DNA of 64,000 bases from Heracleum sosnowskyi (taxonomy: Eukaryota > Streptophyta > Magnoliopsida > Apiales > Apiaceae): assembly GCA_030848705.1 (NCBI GenBank), contig CM061239.1, positions 90,192,363 through 90,256,362 on the forward strand, written 5' to 3'. The notes under the pieces are model-generated. The model had not been told where the DNA came from. It was given only the letters and a program-made list of their open reading frames with translations, and made no database searches. Shown here piece after piece: positions 32,828 to 43,916 of this stretch. The first letter of the stretch is position 1. Each line of letters starts with the position of its first letter. A program made the position numbers and the translations under genes.

Positions 32828-35449
32828 CTAAACTCCCCATCCATCCTTAGGCTTCTCTTTCTCCCCTTCTCCAACTTTCTCCCCCTTAGTTGAGGAATCC
32901 TCGACGAAAGCATCCTCAGCATAAAAGGTAGTAGAAGGATCAGGTTGCTGATTTGAAGGACCAGGTTGGCCAGTTTGTTGGTTCTTCAGCATAGTCCAGA
33001 TCGACTGTACTCCATCACTTTGATTTTCCATGAAATCCAATAGATCCTTATTCATCTCTTGCATAGAAGCCAACTTCAGGTCAATGTCATCCAATCTGGA
33101 GTTGGTAGTCTTCTCAATCTTGTCCAATCTCTGGTTCAGATTAGACTCCACTCTAGAAAGGGTGTTCATTGCATCTTTTACCCTAGCTTGACCATCCCGG
33201 ATAACCAGAACGTCTTCTCTCAAAGCTTTTTGTCCTTGCGACAAAGCATCTAATTCATTCATGAATCCATCTTTAAGTTCCTTGACGTCCGTCCTCAACT
33301 CGATCAGTTCGTCCATAGCTTCCTTCTTTAAGGAGTCCACTGCCTGCTTCGTACCTGTTATAGTGCCAGATGCACTGCCAATGACCCTGAATGTTCTTCT
33401 GGAATCAGCTGCAGCCAAGTCAACCTTCTCTTGAATAGATTTTAAAGAAGCACTGGCTTGACTAGAGGAGATCCCTTGGCCAAAGGAAGGTCGCAGTGGA
33501 ACCTTGAATAGTGGATTTCCTTCTTTGTCACGAACTGTCATCTCCTTGAGGGTAGATTGAACTTGTAACTCTCGTTCTGTATGCAGTAGTTGATCATCTA
33601 TATTTGGAAGGGTTAGGGCGTCACTCCTCACGTTTGGCTCTGGGTGTACACTCAACGTTTCTGTCGGTGTTTCACTCATTTTTCCTTTCCCACTCAGGCC
33701 AGGTGTAAGTGTTTGTGTTTCACTCAATCCCTTTGTGCTAGTTGTACCTGCAGAAGAAAACACCGTAGCCATCCTTAAGGAGGTCACCGGTGGTGCAATG
33801 GGGCTTCGCAAGTCCCCGTCCTTGGTTAAACCAAGTTGCTGATCATCCGTAGATGATATATCCTTTGAAGGATCTAGAGTTTGAATCTCTAGGGGGTTAG
33901 AAACAGGCTCTTTTAACAGCAGAGATCCCGAATCTTCCCCAATAGTCTGTGAAGACTTTACCTCAGTTGACTCCTCAATAGTAATTGATTCATTGTCACC
34001 GAGTTGCCGATCTGCACCTACGTCAGACCCTTTACCCGCAAGATCCAGATATGTTCCATCTGGGGAGGTAGACAATGACCCTTTAGATTGTGCATTTAGG
34101 TCAAAGCCTTCTCTCGACGTCTGTGAAGACCCTTGGTTCTTAGAACCTTCAACCAGTGAACCTGACCGTAATATGGTCGGAACACCAGTTGCTTCCGTTA
34201 ATTCTTTTTTACTTGATTGAGCTATTGGTTCAGATATTGCTTTCGTTAGCGTAGCCCAATCAGCATCAGAAAAATCAATAAAGGGCGCTTTGGAAGTTTG
34301 AAATAAAGTATCAACAGTTGCCTCGGTTTCTGTTCGTCTCCTTTTAGAGGAAGGCAGAGCTGCTGTTGAAGGGTGTATCTCTTTATGTGGTGCTGCTAAG
34401 GCACTATCTCCCTCTACACTCATGGATGTCTGAATATTGGGTATAGGAGGGGAAGGAGGTTCGTTTATTGTTTCATTTGGATCTTCCAAAGGCTCTTCGA
34501 CCGTGGTTAGAGGTTGTGGGTTTGCAACCTCCTGGTCAGGAATGGCCACTAAGGGCTCTGGATCAACATCCATTGGTTCAGGTGCCATTTCAGGTTGAGG
34601 TTGAGGAATATTACCTTCAATTACCTGTTCCCCTGGGGGCAGAAGTGGTAGGGGCACCGTTCTTAGATAATCTGTGAGAACAGTGGGTACCCCTGGAAGA
34701 TAGTTGTTCTTCCTTATCAGAGCTGTTATGGCATTGCTCTTCATCTTCATGCACTCCTGGGTGGCTTCACCTTCAAATATCTCCCGTTCATTATCTGTTA
34801 AGACATCATTGAGAATGAGCTGTAGGAACCTAGGATAGAAACAAAGCACATCGTCCATGCCTGTTCTTTCATCCAGTGGTCCCATGCATAGAATTACTTG
34901 ATCAATCAGTAACTTTCCTATGTTTATATGCATATTGTTAGCAATGGCAAACCCTATCTTTTGAAGGAATAAGGGAATACCATGCAGATTTGTAAGCTTA
35001 GCAGTAAACACATGGATTAAAGTATGAAAGAAAAAGTTACATGACTTTAGCAAGTAATGCTTCAGAAACTCTCCCACAAAGAAGTTAGGTTGTTGACTTC
35101 TTATGAGAGTGAAGAAAGCATGTATCTCCTCAGTTGTGGGATCCGGAACATGGTTTTCTGTTGGAAAATGAAGTATTCTGTTAAAGTCATGTTCCGTCAC
35201 CCTTATTGTTCTGCCCCCTGGCAAAACAAAACTGAAGGACCTTACGTTATTCTCAGTTGTGTCCGTGGCGGTTGTGTACAACGTAGTCAATTGATCGATG
35301 CAAAGGACCACGGGAGTACTCACAGAAAATGCCACTAATGAACGTGTGTTCAAAAACTCTGCCCATGCACGAAACTGTAAGTTCGTTATGGCTTGCAGGT
35401 TTTGAAACGAGACATGATTAGTTTTGGTAACAATTAATTCTCCAGCCAT
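32828..35449 (-). CDS. copia C post-pol ORF (unknown function)
   Basis: 873 residues from an ATG. The N-terminal ~230 residues look globular: FSFVLPGGRTIRVTEHDFNR, a helical stretch, then DDVLCFYPRFLQLILNDVL. F has a related pattern (FTIQGNEYIV, IYYARFLMMLAN), so these are one family, common in plant SIRE-like copia elements downstream of pol. A long Ser/Thr/Pro-rich region follows (about 290-620), then a coiled coil (about 700-830, with ELDALSQGQKALRED and RVESNLNQRLDKIEK). It ends GWGV before TAG. The position is that of env-like genes in SIRE1, but I see no signal peptide or transmembrane helix, so I do not call it env. Synonymous to pol in strand. Confidence 0.75.
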   Translation of the reverse strand: MAGELIVTKTNHVSFQNLQAITNLQFRAWAEFLNTRSLVAFSVSTPVVLCIDQLTTLYTTATDTTENNVRSFSFVLPGGRTIRVTEHDFNRILHFPTENHVPDPTTEEIHAFFTLIRSQQPNFFVGEFLKHYLLKSCNFFFHTLIHVFTAKLTNLHGIPLFLQKIGFAIANNMHINIGKLLIDQVILCMGPLDERTGMDDVLCFYPRFLQLILNDVLTDNEREIFEGEATQECMKMKSNAITALIRKNNYLPGVPTVLTDYLRTVPLPLLPPGEQVIEGNIPQPQPEMAPEPMDVDPEPLVAIPDQEVANPQPLTTVEEPLEDPNETINEPPSPPIPNIQTSMSVEGDSALAAPHKEIHPSTAALPSSKRRRTETEATVDTLFQTSKAPFIDFSDADWATLTKAISEPIAQSSKKELTEATGVPTILRSGSLVEGSKNQGSSQTSREGFDLNAQSKGSLSTSPDGTYLDLAGKGSDVGADRQLGDNESITIEESTEVKSSQTIGEDSGSLLLKEPVSNPLEIQTLDPSKDISSTDDQQLGLTKDGDLRSPIAPPVTSLRMATVFSSAGTTSTKGLSETQTLTPGLSGKGKMSETPTETLSVHPEPNVRSDALTLPNIDDQLLHTERELQVQSTLKEMTVRDKEGNPLFKVPLRPSFGQGISSSQASASLKSIQEKVDLAAADSRRTFRVIGSASGTITGTKQAVDSLKKEAMDELIELRTDVKELKDGFMNELDALSQGQKALREDVLVIRDGQARVKDAMNTLSRVESNLNQRLDKIEKTTNSRLDDIDLKLASMQEMNKDLLDFMENQSDGVQSIWTMLKNQQTGQPGPSNQQPDPSTTFYAEDAFVEDSSTKGEKVGEGEKEKPKDGWGV

Positions 35450-36820
35450 TTTAAATTTCCAGAAAATTTAAATAAACCAAAAACTAATTTTTCACTTAAA
35501 ATGTAATTAATTATTTCTAATTAATCAAACTTAACCAAAATCACCCCTGTTCCTGAATACACAAACTAATAATGAATTTTTAAGAACCCTAACTGTTGTC
35601 TTCGAAGATCCTTTTATAATAAAACAAACAGAAATCAATTATCAACCAATCAATTTCTTAAAGCAAACAGTTAAGAATTCTTAGTTCTAAAATATCACTT
35701 TCGATGGTTTCTTCTTCAAAGAAAGAATAAAAACTCAAGGTAATCACAATTGTACGGTTAAAAACACTTTACTGTCGACAAATTGTGATTATTTCAAGTT
35801 TTAATCGGTAAAAACTCAAGAAACTATCAATGGTGTTCTTCTTAGATTGTGTCTATTCTTGTAAGTATTTTAAACGAGAGCTCAGCTTTTTCAGATCTGT
35901 AAAAATGAAAAGAAATTACCAAGGCAATGTTTTATACTATATGAAACTGACAGGGGCACTTTAGTCATTACAGTGTTCGATAGAGTTTTAATCAATCTTC
36001 GATATGTTTTCTAGAGGGGTAATAAAGTCAAAAGCCCTTCGATAGTTTTTGAAAAACTATCAAAGTCTATATAATTTGAATCCAAACAGACTTTATCAGA
36101 AAACTATAGAAAGTAATTAGAATTCAAAACCAAAAACTATCGAACTGCCTTTTTGAAAAACTATCGAGGAGTTTAATTATTGAAAAATTAAATCCTCCGA
36201 TATATTTTTCATTTTAATTTCAAAAACTATCGAAACTTGTATTTCGATGGTTTTTCTTTTCCAAATCAAAAACTATCGATTTTTAAGTTCGATGGTTTTT
36301 AATTAGTACTTAGAAAAACTATCGAATTTTCTAAATTCGATGGTTTTTGCTTCTCTCCAAATTTTAAAACCTGTTCATGTTCTAAAATTCAGAAATTTTT
36401 ATTTCCTTTCAAGTTTTAATTTTAATAAATCTTTTCAAATTTACCAAAATCAATTCTTAACAGAAAATTCACAATTTTCTCAGAATAAAATCAACTGAAT
36501 ATCATTAAGTGATAGTAATCAATTAAAATCCAATCAATTATGCTGCATTAATCTACAATGTTAAAAACAAAGTAAATTAATTCAAATTAAATAAATGCTT
36601 GAATATTTAGAACAAATATAAGCACTTAAATAATTTTTAGAATTAATAACCAATTAAATGCCAGAAGATATATCATCCATAATTATGACATAAAATTAGT
36701 ACAAAAATCCTAACTACGAGAATTGCTCCAGAAAATAAATTCACGAGTCCTAAGGATATAGAAATTCTTAAACTCGTGTATTTACTAGGACTATCTGCAG
36801 TTACTGACTTCTAATCAAAA
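35450..36820 (-). other. Motif-rich tract between pol and post-pol ORF of copia C
   Basis: Non-coding and AT-rich. About a dozen copies of AAACTATCGA or TTCGATGGTTTT in both orientations lie at 35695-36360, the same word as in the C LTRs. Beyond 36380 it is plain AT-rich sequence. Confidence 0.85.
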
Positions 36821-39800
36821 TCAATTAGAAAGATTTAACATCCCAAGTTCACCAACCAGCTTATTGAAAGTGGATTCATCAAGCGGTTTAGTAAATATGT
36901 CTGCAATTTGATCCTCTGTGGGTACAAAATGTAACTCCACAGTTCCATTCATGACATGCTCTCGGATAAAATGATACCTGATGTCGATGTGCTTCGTCCT
37001 CGAGTGTTGCACTAGGTTGTTTGAGATTGCTATGGCACTTGTGTTGTCGCAAAATATTGGAATCTTTGTCAACAAAAGCCCATAGTCACGGAGTTGGTTT
37101 CTCATCCACAAGATCTGATCACAGCAGCTTCCAGCAGCAATGTATTCAGCCTCAGCTGTTGATGTGGAAACTGAATGCTGCTTCTTGCTATACCAGGAAA
37201 CTAACCTTCTTCCAAGAAACTGATAGCTTCCTGAAGTACTCTTCCGATCAATCTTACAACCTGCAAAATCAGAGTCTGTGTATCCAATAAGATCAAATCC
37301 TGTATCTTTAGGGTACCAAATTCCAAGATTTGGGGTCCCCTTAAGATATCTAAATATTCGCTTAACAGCTATTAGATGAGATTCTTTAGGATCAGACTGA
37401 AACCTAGCACACAAGCATGTTGCAAACATTATATCTGGTCTACTTGCAGTGAGATAAAGTAATGAGCCTATCATACCTCTGTAGCCTGTGATGTCAACCT
37501 TCTTACCAGTTTCATCCTTATCAAGCTTAGTGGCAGTTGGCATAGGAGTCTTTGCTGTAGATGAGTCTTCCATTTGATACTTCTTCAGAAGATCTTTGAT
37601 GTACTTGGACTGACAAATGAATATACCATCTTGTTTTTGGTATACTTGCAGTCCAAGAAAGAATGACAATTCACCCATCATGCTCATTTCATAACGACTC
37701 TGCATTAACTTAGCAAATCTCTTGCATAGTTCATCATTAGTAGAACCAAATATTATGTCATCAACATATACTTGCACCAATATCAAATCATTTTTATGCT
37801 TTTTGACAAAGAGAGTTTTGTCTACGACACCTCTTGTAAAATCATTTTCAAGTAAGAATTCAGAGAGAGTGTCATACCATGTCCTTGGAGCTTGTTTGAG
37901 TCCGTAGAGAGCTTTGAATAGAAAGTACACAAAGTCTGCCAGTTTTGAATCCTCAAAACCTGGAGGTTGTTCCACATACACTTCTTCTTCTAACTCCCCG
38001 TTCAGAAAAGCACTCTTCACATCCATCTGATATACCTTGTAATTGGAATGTGCAGCAAATGCTAGAAACATTCTGATGGCCTCAAGTCTTGCTACTGGTG
38101 CATAGGTTTCATCATAATCTATACCCTCTTCTTGAGAGTAACCTTTAGCAACCAGTCTGGCTTTGTTTCTCGTTACAATGCCATCTTCGTCCAACTTATT
38201 TCTGAATACCCATCTTGTTCCAATAACAGATTTTCCCTTAGGCCTGGGTACCAGCTTCCAAACTTTCTGCCTTTCAAACTGATTGAGTTCCTCTTGCATA
38301 GCAATCACCCAATCTGGATCATCTAGAGCATCTTCAACTTTCTTAGGTTCTGTTTCTGAAAGAAACCCAGAATAGTGACATTTATTTTGTGATGTTCTCC
38401 TAGTTCTCACTCCTGTGTCCGGATCACCAATGATCAAGTGAAAGGGATGATCTCTATTCCATACCCTTTGTCTTGGCAGATGTGATCTTGATGATTCTCC
38501 TTGTTCTAGATGTTGTGGAGTGTGACTAGTTGATCCTTCTCCTGCTCCCCCTGAGTTGTTGACGGTTTGATCTGTTGATTCTGAAGACTGACTAGTGGAT
38601 CCTGTAGAATTTTGAGGATCTCCACTTTGGTCACCACTTTGTCCAGAATCATTATCATTATGATTATTATTAATAACTGTAACAACTTCAGGTACTTGTT
38701 CATTGTCAGAGAGATCTCCTGATAGATTTTCAAATACCAAGGATTCAGAGTTCTCTCCAGTTTGCAGGCCTGGTCTTTTGGTGTCGTCAAATGTTACATT
38801 AAAGCTTTCCAACACCTTCTTATCTTCAATCACATATACCCTGAAAGCCTTAGATTCCAGAGAATAGCCCAGAAAAATGCCTTCATCTGCTTTGGCATCA
38901 AACTTGCCAAGATGTTCTCCATCTTTAAGTACAAAGCACTTTGCACCAAACACATGAAAGTACTTCAGTGTTGGTTTCTTGTTGGCCATTAACTCATACT
39001 GAGTCTTTTCATGATCTTTGTTGATCAGGGTTCGATTCTGAGTGTAGCAAGCTGTGTTAACTGCTTCAGCCCAAAAGTAAGTGGGAAGTTTTGATTGACT
39101 CAACATGGTCCTTGCTGCTTCAACCAAGGTCATGTTCTTCCTTTCCACTACTCCATTCTGTTGAGGAGTTCTTGGTGCTGAAAACTGTCTTGATATTCCT
39201 TTCTCTGAGCAGAAATCATTAAGAACTGCATTCTTGAATTCAGTTCCATTGTCTGATCTGATTGTCCGCACAGGTAGCTTAGCTTCCACTTCTATCTTCT
39301 TGATGTGATCAATGATTAGTTGTGTTGCTTCATCCTTTGTTTGTATGAACAACACCCACGTGTACTTGGAGTAGTCATCCACCATCACCAATGCATATCT
39401 ATTTCTTGAAAGTGACATAACATTGACTGGACCAAATAAATCCATATGAATCAGTTGTAATGGTTCAGTAATGCTTGTCATTCCTTTGCTTCCATGTGAT
39501 GCTTTCTTCGACTTCCCTTTTTCACATGCTTCACATAGTCCCTCCTGATTGAATTCCATCAGGGGCAACCCTCTCACTAACTCTCTCTTTACCAAAGAGT
39601 TCATAGTTTTGAAGTTCAGATGTGAGAGCTTCTTGTGCCATAGCCAACTTTGTTCTGAAGATGCCTTTGCATAGAAACATGTAACTTCTCCTTCACTGGT
39701 AGAATTTAAGTCAGCTATAAACAAATTTCCTTTTCTCACTCCTAGTAGAGTAAGTTTCTCATCCTTCCTGTTGGTGATCAAGCACTTGTCCTTTCTGAAA

Positions 39801-40069
39801 TCTAAATTGTAGCCTTTATCACAGAACTGACTGATACTTAGAAGATTGTGCTTTAATCCTTCAACAAGAGAGATGTTCTCAATGAAGACATTTTCAGCTT
39901 TCAATTTACCATATCCCGTAGTGAATCCTTTGCTGTCATCTCCAAAGGTTACAATCGGACCGGTCTTCTTAACCACCTCTGTAAGAAGGGACTCTTCACC
40001 TGTCATGTGTTTAGAACAACCACTATCCAGAATCCACACAACCTTTGAGCTTTTAACCTTACCCTGCAA
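36821..40069 (-). CDS. pol: copia C pol polyprotein (PR-IN-RT-RNaseH)
   Basis: Open for 1082 residues. Protease WILDSGCSKHMTG is at the start. The zinc region is WHKKLSHLN to CEACEKG. The integrase core has HMDLFGPV, RSDNGTEF and GVVERKNMT. A Ser/Gly/Gln-rich linker (about 425-520) precedes RT with QMDVKSAFLNG and YVDDIIFGS near 766. RNase H has YTDSDFAGC, and the end is IADIFTKPLDES. Closest in the window to E1 and F pol. As in E1, the frame opens directly after TGA at TTG-CAG-GGT (CAG 40066-40064), with no ATG. Enzymatically it looks intact even though the element has lost its PBS and start of gag, so it could act only in trans and only if transcribed. Confidence 0.94.
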   Translation of the reverse strand: MQGKVKSSKVVWILDSGCSKHMTGEESLLTEVVKKTGPIVTFGDDSKGFTTGYGKLKAENVFIENISLVEGLKHNLLSISQFCDKGYNLDFRKDKCLITNRKDEKLTLLGVRKGNLFIADLNSTSEGEVTCFYAKASSEQSWLWHKKLSHLNFKTMNSLVKRELVRGLPLMEFNQEGLCEACEKGKSKKASHGSKGMTSITEPLQLIHMDLFGPVNVMSLSRNRYALVMVDDYSKYTWVLFIQTKDEATQLIIDHIKKIEVEAKLPVRTIRSDNGTEFKNAVLNDFCSEKGISRQFSAPRTPQQNGVVERKNMTLVEAARTMLSQSKLPTYFWAEAVNTACYTQNRTLINKDHEKTQYELMANKKPTLKYFHVFGAKCFVLKDGEHLGKFDAKADEGIFLGYSLESKAFRVYVIEDKKVLESFNVTFDDTKRPGLQTGENSESLVFENLSGDLSDNEQVPEVVTVINNNHNDNDSGQSGDQSGDPQNSTGSTSQSSESTDQTVNNSGGAGEGSTSHTPQHLEQGESSRSHLPRQRVWNRDHPFHLIIGDPDTGVRTRRTSQNKCHYSGFLSETEPKKVEDALDDPDWVIAMQEELNQFERQKVWKLVPRPKGKSVIGTRWVFRNKLDEDGIVTRNKARLVAKGYSQEEGIDYDETYAPVARLEAIRMFLAFAAHSNYKVYQMDVKSAFLNGELEEEVYVEQPPGFEDSKLADFVYFLFKALYGLKQAPRTWYDTLSEFLLENDFTRGVVDKTLFVKKHKNDLILVQVYVDDIIFGSTNDELCKRFAKLMQSRYEMSMMGELSFFLGLQVYQKQDGIFICQSKYIKDLLKKYQMEDSSTAKTPMPTATKLDKDETGKKVDITGYRGMIGSLLYLTASRPDIMFATCLCARFQSDPKESHLIAVKRIFRYLKGTPNLGIWYPKDTGFDLIGYTDSDFAGCKIDRKSTSGSYQFLGRRLVSWYSKKQHSVSTSTAEAEYIAAGSCCDQILWMRNQLRDYGLLLTKIPIFCDNTSAIAISNNLVQHSRTKHIDIRYHFIREHVMNGTVELHFVPTEDQIADIFTKPLDESTFNKLVGELGMLNLSN

Positions 40070-40080
40070 TCACAGATTGA

Positions 40081-42109
40081 TTAAGCGGACTTTGGTACCC
40101 AAAATTGTTTGGGTCCTAAAGGTTTAGATGATTTAACAGGAGTAACATTGAATTTAGTCTTACCCTGTTTGATATTCATAGTATCTGTGGATTTAACATT
40201 ATCAGTGCTATTGCTACTATCATTCATCAACTTAAAATAAGCATGCATGATGTTGTACTTACATAGCAAACACTCTTTCTTTCCACAGGTTTCATGGAGA
40301 TCAGGCATGTCAGACATGTTATGCATTTCAGAAGTAATATCAGTTTCTACTTTAACCTTTTTACATGCATGTGTAAGGTGTCCAGCAGAATTACAGATAG
40401 TGCACAACTTCCTAGATGCAATGGGAGAATATGGAACCATTTCCTGATTAACAATCTTCTTCTTCCCATTCCTGTTCTTTTTAACATTACTAACTACGTC
40501 ACCTACTTCAGTTTTAGGTAAATCAGGTTTAGGTAATTCATTTTTTACTGATTTCCTAGGCAACTTAGTCTTTACCTCTTTTTCCTTCAACAAATCCTCC
40601 TCAAGCAATTCTTGTCTTATGAAAAGGTCATCCTCATGAAAGAGTGGTGGAAAAGGCTTAACAAAAACTGGACAATCAACATTCTTAAGAACATGTGGAG
40701 TATTCCTTTTGACAACTGAAGGTGTCGTAGGGAATTCCACTATCTTCTTACCAGCTTTCTTGTCATAGTCAAATCCTATAGCAGTTTTATTCCCTATGGC
40801 CTGAGTATCAATGATCTCCTTAGCAATCAGGGCGGAATTCTTAAAAGCATTCAGCTTCAAATCTAAATCTGAAATCTACTTCCTGAGGATAGTCTCTATC
40901 TCATCATTACACTTGACCTTGTTCTCTAAGTACACATTCTTTTGCTTAATATCTTCTAATGTTACAGCTACAAGCTCTAGTTCTTCATTTTTAGATTCTA
41001 ACTTTTTAATCTTAAGAACTAGTTTAGCATTTTCCATTTCTGATGCTAGCATGCTTGTGTGTACATTAAACAATTCTACACTAAGATCTTGCACAGTTTT
41101 CTTGTACTCAGAGTTAGACATATCAATTGTAGTTAAGATAGGTACCTGAGATGATTGTGGTGATTCCTCTGAAGAGTCAACCATTAGAGCAACATTTACA
41201 TATTCCTCCTCTTCATTTGAATCAGTATCATCCCAGTGCTTTCCCTCTGCTATATAAGCTTTCCCTTTCTGCTTTCCAGAGAATGCCTCCAATTACTGTT
41301 TAAGCTTGGCATTCTCCTTCTTCAACTCATCATAAGAATCCTTCTTTCCATAGACATCTTTCATGTGTCTTGCTTGACGAGGCTTCCGACATTCAGTGGC
41401 GAAATGCCCTAACTCATTGCAGTTGTAGCATCTTGATTTGCTTCTATCAATCATGCCAGTCTTGTAGCCTCCCTTAAAGCCTGTACTAGGTGTATAATTG
41501 CTCTTCTGGAATCTGTTGGTTGAGCCCTTGAACTTTTACTTAGGGTTTCTTTTGAAACGGATGTGACTAAACTTTGCAGCTAAGTACGCCATGGTTTTGT
41601 CTTCCATTTGCTCAAGCTCTTCTAGGGTGTAGTAATCACTTTCATCAACACCCAGATTCACAGAATCCATTTATGCTTCTATTATCACCTCCTTTCCAGC
41701 TCTAGGGGTTTGAACCTGAATCTCAGAAGTTATTGGTTCATCCACTACAAGTGCTGCTGATCTCACAAGTGCATTGTGCTTGCTGTCCACTGTCCCTGAT
41801 CCGTAGATTATCAGTCTTTGTTCCTGTTCCATCTCATAGGTCTTCAACTTCCCATAGATCATCTCTAATGACATCTTTGTGAAGTCAATTCTTTCCCTTA
41901 TGGATGATGACTTGTGTTCTACATGATGGGGCAGCGTCATCATGAACTTCCTGTTTGATTCTCTCAGTGGATAGGTCTTTCCTTTCATTGCCAATTCATT
42001 GAGGAGTTTAGTATATTTCTAAAAGACCTGAGTTATACTTTCTCCTGGCAGAGACCTAAACGCTTCGTATTGAGAAGTTAGGATGTCCAATCTGTTTTCC
42101 TGCACGTCT
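40081..42109 (-). pseudogene. gag: copia C gag, 5'-truncated with stops
   Basis: It begins abruptly at the junction at 42109/42110 inside the UBN2-type core (DVQENRLDILTSQYEAF), then FMMTLPHHVEHK. Zinc knuckle 1 is CYNCNELGHFATEC (near 41385-41430). A coiled coil runs 40900-41100. Knuckle 2 is CTICNSAGHLTHAC (near 40365-40410), and the end is GPKQFWVPKSA. In-frame stops occur near 42020, 41671, 41536, 41295 and 40876. The first ~100 residues of a normal gag, the leader and the PBS are missing, replaced by gypsy sequence. Non-functional. Confidence 0.88.
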
Positions 42110-42802
42110 TCTGTAGCTTTGTTTAGGAGAATTTTTCAGTTTAAGAATAGTTCAGCTGTTACTTTGGGTTGGGTTTATATCAACCACCGTCCTTCCACTC
42201 CCCCAATATTTCACCCCAAATCCATTCCAGATAATAACCCCAAATGGAAAGAAGAGTTTATGTATTTGATTTGGGAAGGAGGGGATTGGGGCACCCTTTT
42301 CCGTAGCTCCTTTAGTAGGGTTTCAGATGGTAGCCCTAGTAATATCATCCTGAATGATGAGGAGGCCCATGCATAAGCTGAGCTCACAAAGGATGATTAT
42401 GCCACAATGGCTTGGGTGCTCCTGGACGAGTTCCAGCTTAATTCCTTGGGGCTTTCAAACGTTTCTGATAAGGGTAATTCTCACATCATATTTTCCTTTG
42501 TTTATTTAAGATTATCTTATACCAACTATTTCTTTCCTTGTGTTTTTTTACAGCTGCGGTCTTTATCAATAAGACCAACGAGCCCGAAGATGGGGAGACA
42601 GCAAGGATGAAGAGGGCACGTTTGGGAGGGAAAGACCCTCGTGCTTCCAGCGTTCCAGCTTTTATAAGGCCCCATGTGGACCTTACTGAGGAGGTGGAGG
42701 GGCCTTCATCGGCCCAAGAGTGTAGTTTGGCGCCCCAACTGGGGTCTTAGGAAGAAGGACACTGTGGTGGGAGTGTCCAAGCACGCTTTGGAGTGGTCTT
42801 AT
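42110..42802 (+). repeat. Second copy of gypsy B antisense-ORF segment inside copia C
   Basis: Near-identical to 29613-30303, including part of exon 1, the 79-bp intron and exon 2 up to the CTTAT target site (42798-42802). A handful of differences include TATGCT to TAAGCT, which makes a stop at 42374. It joins truncated copia gag on the left and the C 5' LTR on the right. The joint with gag shares TCTGTAGC with the source but has no longer homology that I can see. Confidence 0.93.
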
Positions 42803-43916
42803 TGTTAGGTCCAAAGTATCGTAGAAGGGGGGGGGGGGTTGAATACGATACTCACAAATAATTCAATTTCGTTCGCGGATAAATCATTCAGTTCTATAAC
42901 GAAATCAAACACACCAAACCAAATCAAGTTTCGGGGAATATATCTTTTTATAAATATAAACCTCGAGGGGTGCTACAATTTCTAATCTGTAGATTAGCTT
43001 CAATGAGTTCTAGGTTATTCACAATCAATACAATGATCAAGTTCAGAGCAATATTAATTTCTTCTGTAATTTATCTGGCTCAAACTCTCTCTTAGTAATT
43101 GCTACTGTGAAAAATAACCTCGACTGAAGAAGACACTCTTCCTCTGTTGTAATTGTAGACTTTGATTTGAAAACTATCGAACCAAACTTGTAGAAACAAT
43201 CTTGGCCGCCCATCTTCAAAATCAACCTGACAGACAAACACTTTTCCACCTGCTCCTCAATTAGAAAACTATCGAATTTATAAAAGTAATTCACCATTCG
43301 ATAGTTTTAAATAAAAACTATCGAAGTGCCAATTACTTTATAAATGAATTAAGATAGAATTCTTGAATCACATTCGATGGTTTTCTAAATAGAAAAACCA
43401 TCGAGCCATTTTCTTTGACTTGATCTTTTTACTAAATCTTCTGAGCTCCAGGGTGTTTCAGTTTTAGACTGTATCAATTTCTTCTGAGACAATAAAACAA
43501 CTTGATCTTTTTAGTGCCGTCACCTAGTGCAACTAGTCTGGTTCACAGATGAATAACACTTGATCAATTCTTCTTTTATGTCTTCAATTCAATGCTGCTG
43601 ATAAGTCCTTTGTCGTTCTGGTTGCTTCATTTAAATCACTAGAATCCCGTGGTACTTAACCCTAAATCATTCACATACTTCTGTCGTCTTGAAAGTCTTG
43701 TTTCTTTTGCTGTCACTGAGGCTTGAACATTTTCATGAACTTCTTTTCGTGACCTGTTTACGGACTTCAAGAATAAATAACGTATTTTGATTTTTTGAGT
43801 TTACCTTTTCTTCTTTGATTCTGGATTCCTGTGCTTCTGTTAATACTATTGTCTGTCTTGTCCTTTGTTGAGTTGTAGTTATCTCTTTTACATCTTATGT
43901 TACATTATGCTTTACT
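42803..43916 (-). repeat. 5' LTR of copia C
   Basis: Matches the 3' LTR (30304-31412). The terminal base is changed (TTACT where the other copy has TTACA). It is not followed by a PBS. It carries the same inverted C-word pairs. Confidence 0.93.

Larger units (their letters stand above)
30304..43916 (-). mobile_element. Ty1/copia element C nested in gypsy B, internally rearranged
   Basis: Outer borders TGTTAGGTCC (30304) and GCTTTAC(T) (43916) are flanked by CTTAT on both sides (30299-30303, 43917-43921), a clean 5-bp target duplication. On the minus strand: LTR (43916-42803), then unexpectedly 693 bp of gypsy antisense-ORF sequence, then truncated gag, pol, a 1.4-kb motif-rich tract, a post-pol ORF, PPT and LTR (31412-30304). 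The PBS, leader and start of gag are missing. It is therefore a recombined, defective copy. Confidence 0.93.

Noticed and set aside
31646..35449. Envelope glycoprotein gene of a retrovirus-like element
   Set aside because: The position fits, but no signal peptide, furin-type site or membrane helix is visible. Kept as a post-pol ORF of unknown function.
42110..42802. Second independent gypsy element
   Set aside because: It matches 29613-30303 end to end, including the CTTAT site, so it is a local duplicate.
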